DNA of 64,000 nucleotides from JANSWP01 sp041941305 (lineage in GTDB: Bacteria; Bacteroidota; Bacteroidia; Chitinophagales; Saprospiraceae), in contig JBGTQJ010000004.1 of the NCBI GenBank assembly GCA_041941305.1, forward strand, positions 62,001-126,000, in the 5' to 3' direction. The position numbers were made by a program, and so were the translations under genes. Under the pieces are notes generated by a model that had not been told where the DNA came from, did no database searches, and saw only the letters and a list, made by a program, of their open reading frames with translations. The stretch's first letter is position 1; every line of letters begins with the position of its first letter. Below, one piece after another: positions 21,801 through 26,233 of the stretch.

Positions 21801-21815
21801 ATCTAGCTGTTTCAT
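12855..21815 (-). CDS. Giant SprB-like adhesin with type B T9SS sorting domain
   Basis: About 2,986 residues. Three ATGs are possible (21872, 21815, 21782). The one at 21815 (MKQLDITNFLK) is a compromise, as all precede the hydrophobic export segment (FLKTVLFSSLIIFAFGF). A Cys-x-x-Cys motif segment (GLSCINCADP) precedes nine SprB-like repeats of about 80 residues. Then come alternating modules of the types CLPISNTIAQLLSLELDG, FDDFGFYEIIIIDTLDCADTL and DDICVDGDDLADP. A Cys-rich 'DTT' vocabulary continues to the end. The last 90 residues form the gliding-motility-associated C-terminal domain (FSPNGDGINDVLRING, IFNRWGTEVYQSTNY, DLPDGTYFYVLEL, GYVQLQR), the type B signal for T9SS export. Likely a surface adhesin. 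No SprF/PorP-like partner gene is next to it. Confidence 0.9.
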   Translation of the reverse strand: MKQLDITNFLKMNILYPLKKWRGFYKKQTKLFLKTVLFSSLIIFAFGFKTGISSNILSTIPFPEVVNHFFMVNSVDAGFDVVICEGDSVQLLATGGSNYTWTPIEGLSCINCADPIASPDTTTLYFVMAQDTSGQICTDSLLVTVSTPPQIDSVLTTNLSNCDSLDGSIVIFASGGTGNLEYSIDNGINWQADSSFSNLTAGDFNIAVRNDNNSCEITGDTITLSAPNAPIVTNIITNDPTQCDLPNGTIIISASGGVDSFQYSITGGLDWQISNTFQFLGSGLYQIAIRNADSTCVVSGGTTNLTATPDEPNITDIAFFHPTDCDSTDGMITIIVSNASNDFEYSVDSGAVWQVSNVFTGLSEGLYEILARKNDQTCVVNGGIVNLVEPAFPLIDSLISNDPTDCNVNDGIIVIAASGGSGFLEYSIDSAATWQVNNSFSTLSAGDYDIAVRNTNSNCIVHGNSITLQFPNDEPDINSIDLFDPSDCVTLNGSIIITATPCGNNILEYSIDGGFNWQLSGAFAGLGEGNYPISVRNQGAVNIVSGGIVALSTPPNPVINEIQSTQPTCVGDDGTLIILATGNGGDLEYTIDGGNNWQSSDTFNLLSAGNYVVIVRFPNSPCESDPQNASLTASDGPSIDDIIVNPDCGNGDGSITILASGNGNLEYTIDGGTNWDTLNFYGNLNAGTYLPGVRQVVDNCETLSGNLAVPSAQSPEITGVTFTSPTDCGVNDASITIITSNSGNEEFSIDGGNNWLPNSIFSNLPPGDYNIFVRNIDGTCPVASVINPLTISEPDDAPSIDNLTSSDPSECGLSDGFIIISASGIGTIEYSIDSGANFQLDPTFINLGPGDYDILVRFQGNNCVNTSNVTLNGQAVCTDTIQVSIPFETTTLSCIDTTVFQISGTITSSNFCPGGFGNPNTVLAAALDEECITLDPADGFEGISPDLICVVHCFNNDTTACDTTYIQVTVEPEDCDNLILEEMISLPFEGNPTEVCVPLPISQVVGLDLVLNGAPYNETLLPCDQDSVVVYTYSFLFGGGFDGPYSLDSWFTSLGTFSAQFNTVVDLVDSMNVFDPSGNWIIDIGTSSISGGGSGVTYGDMNITHIASNTQSLLMTNFAIFANGTIINIDEIGIHEFVVIDPNDGCQDTLIIELTGGNVNPVTDTIIINNLVNTPTDDICVNGDELPGGFNSLGFCELPENGNVNFSNDSCVVYIPVLDFIGKDTFCLLACDNGNPQVCDSTIVIVCVEAQPPNIPTDTLVLNIPINDPVDTCLTDLIQLPGNIDSTFFCGLDTFAMAATLNGDCINLDPIDGIAGNTEVCVVHCDDSNPVLCDTTIIQITITPPDPCANVDIISEEQITVQSYDVPTDVCIPISNTIAQLLSLELDGVPYNDPLTPCTPAPPATDGTIISVNGVGNYQLVLTNLAGCSDTLEIIVEALPIIDCDTIFANDSLSLLSQTGIEDLCIDISLADTTLYDISVNGVLFSDTLIACNNQAGTQITLNGFGFFEVVISDTTNCADTLVVEIIEDMQPPDCDPLFAQDTISLSSANGSGNACLPVSVADTLLYNIFVDGVLISDSLVSCNNQLGTQVSFDDFGFYEIIIIDTLDCADTLILEIFQDVMPPDCDPIFQNDSLSIVSQTGMEDICLPIPFVDSPNYDFLINGAPYSNVLAACNNQQGTQIIIDGFGFFEVVVTDTLDCSDTLLVEVIEEILPPGSMDTIYVTTTQGVTIDDICVDGDDLADPIEFIGFCQLPGNGTAPVVGDSCVSYIPAPILIGFDEFCIVVCDGNVPPNCDTTYVIVTVLPPIDTVFVDAPGVMPFDTCLTSNDLQLPGNLVNAEICDVDNAEVELTLVNECITIDLANNFNGTTQACVVHCDDNNPAICDTTILVITNAEPCDDIFGQDSLLITSQSSTNEVCIPIPPTEIGNYNLGLDGAPYAGGVVGCDADSVYMYSYSIVFGQGNTGPYAITWTANGQMFQDTVQDIAELVDSMNVWDPAGNWMDASTGNSLLSTNDTGDYGQLVWVHLASTITTTVQPVLTGMPMGTAVSINGYGDHILTIQDPSNGCEDTLFVSVVDAAEVIDITTLVNVVSDTFCLDTTNLSGVNAFIICESPANGTINIIGFDCFTYTPNPDYVGDDEACVAVCDTTGFCDTTIVSITVLPMCSDFDHFSNDTLELFTDNCQLPAEYCTPIPLDSIFGYSILDNGMIYDGGLAGCENDTCLAYTYITIPGLGDDGPYFLNSWTITGLGTFSGQFEDLNALVDSMNLWDDAGSWVIDTNMFFIRNCDTNNDYSNLDIDQIATGANAVADLNTQLFPNGSLIQLDTGFHEMVFIHMMSGCEDTLYVQVNCDEDTTGCGIMALSPDLIEVDDCDTTVQFCVDISIFDIGNFTVTDNGLPYTGNIETCGLDPNSVAFVLDTGFHELVLADTVKGCSDTFNIIVTCQMIQDVVINTIIPQNETEVFCLEDYGFEPSLIDSVTLTCIDMMTGNVDFVVNENTWCLELTGLFEGFDTACFKVYIADTCATVTVFAEVTAPCTQDLFDIDAIGANLTDCSTGLGDVCLPITLLEIQNQLIEVNGVLYPGVPTGCDFDSTFTINCALLPSMGNLGPYILDKWTVNGVDTLTGVFEDCQELADLMNMLDPTGDWVFIAPSTIVGGNPSTLYGPLEVTQDATGAEATLGINSSFVPLGTQITLPVGTFSLTFQDTLTGCRDTLLTTLACLDSEIFMDTVSVGETDTLCLDTSELGDIVSISNACEEASGEFVLFEIISDTCIQYFGIEPGLDTACIILCDDLGLCDTTYVFVLTQIEDDMLPVAVNDTVVTGSDQPININVFGNDTIISPTDFFILNEPIYGDATFLPDGSVNYVPDPGICEVTDTFTYIICNFVGCDTATVFVFIECTEFEIFTGFSPNGDGINDVLRINGLNMYASHKLTIFNRWGTEVYQSTNYANDWQGTWNGKDLPDGTYFYVLELEGTDPKKGYVQLQR
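19190..21365 (-). repeat. Nine tandem SprB-like repeats in the giant adhesin
   Basis: Each repeat is about 75-82 residues and follows the plan P-T/S-x-C-D...G-x-I-x-I-x-A-S-G...LEYSIDGGxNWQ...F-x-x-L-x-x-G-x-Y-x-I-x-V-R-N. Repeats differ at most positions, so at DNA level they are diverged and not recent duplications. The 'EYSIDSG' strand and the 'AGDYDIAVRN' strand are the best conserved words. This matches the repeat type described for the SprB gliding adhesin of Flavobacterium. Confidence 0.8.
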
Positions 21816-21872
21816 AGTGTAAGATACTGTGGGATTTAATAAGCCCCTCCCTTCTGAATTTCCTAATGCCAA

Positions 21873-22525
21873 GTAATGTGTTCAAAAAAGGAGATTATTA
21901 TTTAGATGCTTTATAGGATCAAATCGTTGACCACTACACTTATTAAATTTTAATAAGGCCAATACAAAACACCATTACTAGAATAATTATCATTCGTAGT
22001 ACAATGTAATAGTGTTTGTTCTGTCGTTACAGTACCTCGGTTTGTTCTGGTTAAGTGTAAGGTTGTCCGATTTTATAGGGTGGTAAGACCAGTCAAATAG
22101 ACTGTGAGTGTATGGGCAGGGGGAGTAGTCTATTATCAGGCAAATATATATTATTTAAGCGATTATGGAATTGTATTTATAAGAAAATCCAAAATTTATA
22201 CCAAAACAGGTAGGGTTTTTACATGATAAACCGGGATAAAACAAAATAAAGACGGCTTATTGTTGCTAAACTTAATGTGTTTTTTGATGAAAATAGAAAA
22301 TAGTTGACAGAAGTGGGTAAAAAAGTTGGATCCGGCATCGGTCTGTTATCGCTCATTTATGTTGTTTTATGGTACAAAATATCCCCTTTTCTTTGTGAAA
22401 AGGCATATTGATATTATATTGCGCCTGTATTTAACATTTAGCCGATGTTATCTATCATTTTCGAAGGTCCCCTAACCAGGGGACTTTCTTAGTTTTCAAA
22501 CGTCAGTCCCCAAAATCATTTTATT
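21873..22525. other. Gene-free upstream region of the giant adhesin gene
   Basis: No reading frame with protein-like composition is visible on either strand. The sequence includes a short hairpin AAGGTCCCCT/AGGGGACTTT at about 22468-22491, whose pairing is complete on the plus strand only (one G-U pair). The region is probably leader and promoter sequence of the giant minus-strand gene, but no specific promoter word stands out. Confidence 0.4.
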
Positions 22526-22533
22526 AAATCTGT

Positions 22534-22579
22534 AAAAACAAAAGCAAGTGCATCACATCATGCACTTGCTTTTGTTTTT
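22534..22579. terminator. Bidirectional intrinsic terminator
   Basis: A perfect 19-bp stem (22534-22552 and 22561-22579) with an 8-base loop, with five A at the left foot and five T at the right foot, so it can terminate on either strand. It lies about 700 bases upstream of the giant adhesin start, at the adhesin-side end of the core/hairpin array. Confidence 0.75.
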
Positions 22580-22616
22580 GATTTCAATTTATGAAAAACT
22601 TTATAGCAATAAAGTC

Positions 22617-22650
22617 AAAAAAAAGAAGGGTATAGTCAAACTATACCCTT
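22617..22650 (-). terminator. Intrinsic terminator on minus strand
   Basis: A perfect 11-bp stem (AAGGGTATAGT 22626-22636 and ACTATACCCTT 22640-22650) with a 3-base loop. On the minus strand it is followed, after a C, by a run of eight T (22617-22624). Upstream on that strand is the word TTTGTTAGCA, similar to the end of the conserved core in the neighbouring array. Confidence 0.7.
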
Positions 22651-22830
22651 TGCTAACAAACAAAACCAACTAAAAACCAAGTAATTTCTTTTGTCTTTTG
22701 GGAATTAAGTTTTCTTTTTTTGTAACGCTTGAGTTTAAAGAACGCTGTGTCCGTAACAAAATTTTAAAAGTTTATAAAAAAACGTTTGAATAAGTAAATG
22801 CCTGAGTTTCAAAATAGTTCAGTTAAGGGC

Positions 22831-22858
22831 AAAAAAAAAGTCGTGCCGGAGGCACGAC
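22831..22858 (-). terminator. Intrinsic terminator after core 1 (minus strand)
   Basis: GTCGTGCC (22840-22847) and GGCACGAC (22851-22858) form a perfect 8-bp stem with a 3-base loop, followed on the minus strand by T9. It begins only about four bases after the conserved core of unit 1. Confidence 0.8.
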
Positions 22859-23055
22859 TCATACATTATTATAATCCCATGAACATATCCAAAACAAATA
22901 ATTTTTTTTCAAATTTTTTCTTTAAAGGTTTGGAGGTCTGAAATTTTATTCTGTACCTTAGCATCAGAATTAAACAAATACAATTTTCTTTTTACTTATA
23001 ATCCCCACACTGCTGTTAACAAATTATAGTCCCATGAGCATGAATCCAAATCTCG

Positions 23056-23084
23056 AGGCTAGCTGACAAGCTAGCCTTTTTTTA
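23056..23084 (+). terminator. Intrinsic terminator after core 2 (plus strand)
   Basis: AGGCTAGCT (23056-23064) and AGCTAGCCT (23069-23077) form a perfect 9-bp stem followed by seven T. The TGA ending the ten-codon frame that starts at 23034 begins at the left foot of the loop. Confidence 0.75.
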
Positions 23085-23109
23085 TTTCCTTAAATTTTGT
23101 TGAGGTTAA

Positions 23110-23146
23110 AAATAGCAAGCCGCCCCTTTTTAAAAATTGGGACGAC
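23110..23146 (-). terminator. Hairpin after core 3, complete only on the minus strand
   Basis: GCCGCCCC (23119-23126) faces GGGACGAC (23139-23146), with TTTTT/AAAAA extending the stem inward. On the plus strand two positions are A-C mismatches. On the minus strand the same positions are G-U pairs, so only the minus-strand RNA pairs throughout. The minus-strand sequence then reads GCTATTTTT. Confidence 0.6.
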
Positions 23147-23267
23147 CTACTATTAACAAATTATAATCCCATGAACATATACATCTTTGTCTTGAGGGGC
23201 TGAAATGATAAACGCCCATTCAAGTATATTTTATTATGTCAACTGGTGATTTTTTATAATTTGTTTT

Positions 23268-23308
23268 TAAAAAATAGCAAATCGCAAGCCCTAAGGTTTT
23301 TGCGATTT
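23268..23308 (-). terminator. Intrinsic terminator after core 4 (minus strand)
   Basis: AAATCGCAA (23279-23287) and TTGCGATTT (23300-23308) form a perfect 9-bp stem with a 12-base loop. The minus strand then reads GCTATTTTTT, nearly the same tail as after core 3 although the stem sequences differ. Confidence 0.7.
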
Positions 23309-23352
23309 ACTATTAACAAATTATTATCCCATGAACATATTTCAAATTTGAG

Positions 23353-23381
23353 TTCCGGCAACTTTTTTTCCGGAATTTTTT
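23353..23381 (+). terminator. Intrinsic terminator after core 4 (plus strand)
   Basis: TTCCGG (23353-23358) and CCGGAA (23370-23375) with T6 directly after. The TGA of the six-codon frame starting at 23331 ends two bases before the stem. Confidence 0.6.
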
Positions 23382-23748
23382 CTCTATCTGCTCCTTTTCT
23401 TCCCTTCACGATACAAATATGCACTTACACCAAGCAGAATTCAAGGACAAAAATACAATATTGTGAAAAAAATATTTATGAAATTTTTTGAAAAAAAACA
23501 GTTTTTTCTTTTAAATAAAGGATTTAGTTGAAGAAATGTTCAATAGATTGTGAGTAAAATTATTTTTGATGGTAATTTTTTTTTTGTGAAAAAACCGACT
23601 TTTCAATGTCACATTTTTAAAAATGAAATATTCAAAAAGTAAATGTGACGATTTTTTTCTTATTTCCAAATTCACTCTAATAGAAAAGGTTATGAATCCA
23701 AAAATAGTTTTCTCTTCAATTGAATATTTTAAAGCTCAATAATTCTGC
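23382..23748. other. AT-rich gap before the PolX-like gene
   Basis: No gene is seen. The sequence is rich in runs of A and T (for example around 23461-23520 and 23577-23590) and contains an imperfect palindrome ATGTCACATTTTTAAAAATG near 23607. An 81-codon plus-strand frame at 23246-23491 overlaps the hairpin array and has no protein-like features. Confidence 0.4.
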
Positions 23749-23756
23749 TATTTTCG
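23749..23756 (+). promoter_or_regulatory. Candidate -7 element (TATTTTCG) before the PolX-like gene
   Basis: TATTTTCG differs by one base from the TAnnTTTG consensus and lies 55 bases before the ATG at 23811. The same kind of word followed by C (TAnnTTYGC) precedes the genes at 25562 and 41796 by 34-56 bases, which supports a common promoter type. No clear -33 element was found. Confidence 0.35.
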
Positions 23757-23810
23757 CCACCATCCTTTTTTTGTTATTTCTACAATTCACTCTCAATTCA
23801 TAGAATCAAT

Positions 23811-25466
23811 ATGACCAATAAAGAAATCGCCAAAACTTTTCAATATCTGGGTAACATTATGGAACTGCATGGAGAGAATCCATACAAAATTCGTTCGTAT
23901 CAAAATGCCTACATCCAACTGAGGAAACAACCTAAACTTTTGATTGAAATGGATCAATCTGAAATTGAAGGATTGAAAGGAATTGGTAAGGCAATCAGTG
24001 GTAAAATACGTGAACTGGTAGATACAGGGTCAATGGATGCTATAAAGAAGTATGAAGAAATTACACCAGAAGGCGTGAGAGAAATGCTACATATTAAAGG
24101 TTTTGGGCCTAAAAAGATAAAGGTGATATGGAATGAGATGGGAGTTGAAACGATTGGCGAGTTATTGTATGCATGTAATGAAAACCGATTGGTCGAGTTA
24201 AAAGGCTTTGGGCAAAAAACACAAGAAGACCTGATTCAAAAACTGGAATACTTTCAAAAATCCAAAAATAAATTTCATTACGCTGCTCTTGAAAAAGAAG
24301 CAAATGAATTGATTGATCGACTCGGTGGGGTGTTGGAAGATGCAAAAATCGAACTGACAGGAGCAATGCGCCGAAGATGCAATATCGTGGATGGTATTGA
24401 AATCTTGATAGGAGTAAATGGGGCGATTGATGTCATTTTCGAAATGGGTTTTTTGTCCAAAACAGGTGAGGAAGGAAAAGCTATTCTGGCAAAAACGGCA
24501 AATGACTATCCCCTGAAAATTTTTCATTGCTCTCCTTCAGAATTTGGCTCCAAACAATTTAGATATTCTGCAGCGAAACCTTTTTTAGATGCATTTATAA
24601 ATTCCAACCAGGGAGTTGATTTTAGAAATATTGATGAAGAGCTAGCGATTTTTGAGAAAGCCAAGCTGCCCTTTATCCTGCCTGAATTAAGAGAATCTGA
24701 CTGGGCCTTAGATTTAGCCAAACAGGAAAAATTGCCGGTCTTGATTGAATCATCAGACATTAAAGGCGTAATTCATAACCACACTACCTATAGCGATGGC
24801 ATTAACACCTTAAGAGAGATGGCAGAGCACACTAAATCCCTGGGTTACGAATACCTTGTTATTTCCGATCACTCCAAATCTGCATTTTATGCGAATGGTC
24901 TTAAAGAAGATCGCTTGGTTGAGCAATGGGCAGAAATTGATGCTTTGAATAAAGAACTGGCACCATTCAAAATCTTTAAAAGTATTGAGTCTGATATCCT
25001 TGCTGATGGCTCTTTAGATTATGAAGAAGAAGTGTTGAAACAGTTTGATTGTATCATTGCTTCTGTTCATTCCAATCTGAGAATGGACGAACAAAAAGCA
25101 ACGGAAAGAATATTGAGGGCTGTTGAAAATCCTTATACCACTATGTTAGGTCACCCAACTGGCAGGCTCTTGCTTTCAAGAAAAGGATATCCCCTTGACC
25201 ATAAAGCCATTATTGATGCTTGTGCAGAGCATAATGTTTGCATAGAATTGAATGCAAATCCTTATCGGCTAGATTTGGATTGGACCTGGATTCCCTATGC
25301 GATGGAAAAGGGCGTTTTGATTTCAATCAATCCAGATGCACACAGCACTGGCGGAATTCAGGATATCCATTTTGGGGTTTTGTCTGCCAGGAAGGGAGGC
25401 CTGACAAAAGAAGCTTGCCTAAATGCAAAAGGGCTTGCTGAATTTCAAAAGCATTTGGAAATATGA
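23811..25466 (+). CDS. PolX-family protein: helix-hairpin-helix, degenerate polymerase palm, PHP phosphoesterase
   Basis: 551 residues, close to the usual PolX length (about 570). The N-terminal 8-kDa/HhH part is well conserved (ENPYKIRSYQNAY; GLKGIGKAISGKIREL; IKGFGPKKIKVIW). The palm is altered: where active PolX has G-D-I-D, this protein has VDGIEIL near residue 194, so one catalytic Asp is Gly and the other Glu, and the third Asp motif is not recognisable (PLKIFHCSPSEFGSK). The C-terminal PHP domain from about residue 322 looks intact (HNHTTYSDG, ISDHSKSAFYANGL, SIESDIL, SVHS, GHPTGRLL, NANPYRLDLDW, NPDAHS). Expected activity: metal-dependent 3'-5' exonuclease or phosphoesterase in DNA repair, without polymerase function (inference). 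Confidence 0.88.
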   Translation: MTNKEIAKTFQYLGNIMELHGENPYKIRSYQNAYIQLRKQPKLLIEMDQSEIEGLKGIGKAISGKIRELVDTGSMDAIKKYEEITPEGVREMLHIKGFGPKKIKVIWNEMGVETIGELLYACNENRLVELKGFGQKTQEDLIQKLEYFQKSKNKFHYAALEKEANELIDRLGGVLEDAKIELTGAMRRRCNIVDGIEILIGVNGAIDVIFEMGFLSKTGEEGKAILAKTANDYPLKIFHCSPSEFGSKQFRYSAAKPFLDAFINSNQGVDFRNIDEELAIFEKAKLPFILPELRESDWALDLAKQEKLPVLIESSDIKGVIHNHTTYSDGINTLREMAEHTKSLGYEYLVISDHSKSAFYANGLKEDRLVEQWAEIDALNKELAPFKIFKSIESDILADGSLDYEEEVLKQFDCIIASVHSNLRMDEQKATERILRAVENPYTTMLGHPTGRLLLSRKGYPLDHKAIIDACAEHNVCIELNANPYRLDLDWTWIPYAMEKGVLISINPDAHSTGGIQDIHFGVLSARKGGLTKEACLNAKGLAEFQKHLEI

Positions 25467-25519
25467 ATCATCGTACATTGCGATTGCATCATAAAACCAT
25501 CTTTTCCAAACAATTTCGC

Positions 25520-25527
25520 TAAGTTTG
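25520..25527 (+). promoter_or_regulatory. Candidate -7 element (TAAGTTTG)
   Basis: An exact match to TAnnTTTG, 34 bases before the ATG at 25562. A -33 TTG is not evident at the expected distance. Confidence 0.4.
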
Positions 25528-25561
25528 CGGAGTTCCATTTTCAAAACTTAAAACTCAACTT

Positions 25562-26002
25562 ATGTATAATATGCTTAAGCATGCCCATTCGGGTATTAGA
25601 TGGATTGTTTTAATATTAATCATTTATGCCATCATTAACGCCTTAATGAAATGGCAAGGGAAAAAAACATTTACGGAGCAAGATAGAAAGATCAACTTAT
25701 TTACGATGATTTCTGCTCATATTCAGTTACTGACTGGATTGGCTTTATATTTTATTAGCCCCAAAGTCATATTTAGTGCAGACGTGATGAAAAATGCTGT
25801 TGGCCGCTTTTTTACAGTTGAGCACATCCTGATTATGACGATAGCAATCGTCTTGATAACGATTGGTAACAAAAAATCAAAAACTGCCATGGAAGATATT
25901 ACAAAATTCAAGAAAACTTTCTGGTTCTTCCTGGTTGCCTTGTTGTTGATTTTGGTATCAATCCCATGGCCATTTATGAAATATGGCGGATCCTGGTTTT
26001 AA
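25562..26002 (+). CDS. Four-helix integral membrane protein with conserved histidines
   Basis: 146 residues with four predicted membrane helices (WIVLILIIYAIINAL; LLTGLALYFISP; ILIMTIAIVLITI; FFLVALLLILVSI). His residues near the start of helices (KHAHSGIRW, SAHIQLLTG, VEHILIM) recall small Bacteroidota proteins often labelled cytochrome b-like; haem binding is possible but not shown. It stands alone after the PolX-like gene, with its own candidate promoter. Function unknown. Confidence 0.75.
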   Translation: MYNMLKHAHSGIRWIVLILIIYAIINALMKWQGKKTFTEQDRKINLFTMISAHIQLLTGLALYFISPKVIFSADVMKNAVGRFFTVEHILIMTIAIVLITIGNKKSKTAMEDITKFKKTFWFFLVALLLILVSIPWPFMKYGGSWF

Positions 26003-26233
26003 CTATTTAAACCAGGCACAATTGGTCTTAAATTGTTCAAAGCAGTTAGAATGTATTTTCAGCACCTTTGAACAATTCTTAAACCATATTGAACAACTTT
26101 TAACCCAGACACATACATATTACATATTTTTTTAAAACAAAATTTGCGTATTGTTGCTTTTGGAGTAAAATTTGCAGCATGGAATAAGTTTATAACTTTA
26201 GTAATGAAGTGTTAGCAAGGAACAACAGAAGCC

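Larger units (their letters stand above)
22831..23381. repeat. Tandem array of four core/hairpin units
   Basis: A core of about 30 bases (containing AACAAATTATAATCCCATGA on the plus strand) occurs at 22862-22888, 23014-23041, 23148-23180 and 23308-23340, with the shared ATG at 22879, 23034, 23171 and 23331 (spacing 155, 137 and 160). The last two cores match at 32 of 33 bases, while flanks differ. Cores 1, 3 and 4 are followed on the minus strand by a hairpin and T-tract. Cores 2 and 4 are followed on the plus strand by a hairpin and T-tract, and core 3 by a weaker hairpin. Each plus-strand ATG opens a very short frame (20, 10, 10 and 6 codons). Candidate small RNAs, leader peptides or a repeat element. 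Confidence 0.7.

Noticed and set aside
22862..22888. Idea that the repeated core encodes a conserved minus-strand peptide (Cys-Ser-Trp-Asp-Tyr-Asn)
   Set aside because: The two substitutions in copy 2 are synonymous in that frame, but the frame in copy 1 has no ATG and stops close on both sides, and upstream residues differ in every copy. RNA or DNA function explains the conservation more simply.
22831..23381. Possible CRISPR array
   Set aside because: Four related cores, but the spacing is 137-160 bases, the cores vary in length, hairpins lie between them and no cas gene is nearby.
23246..23491. 81-codon plus-strand frame
   Set aside because: Runs through two terminator hairpins and a repeat core; composition dominated by A/T runs.
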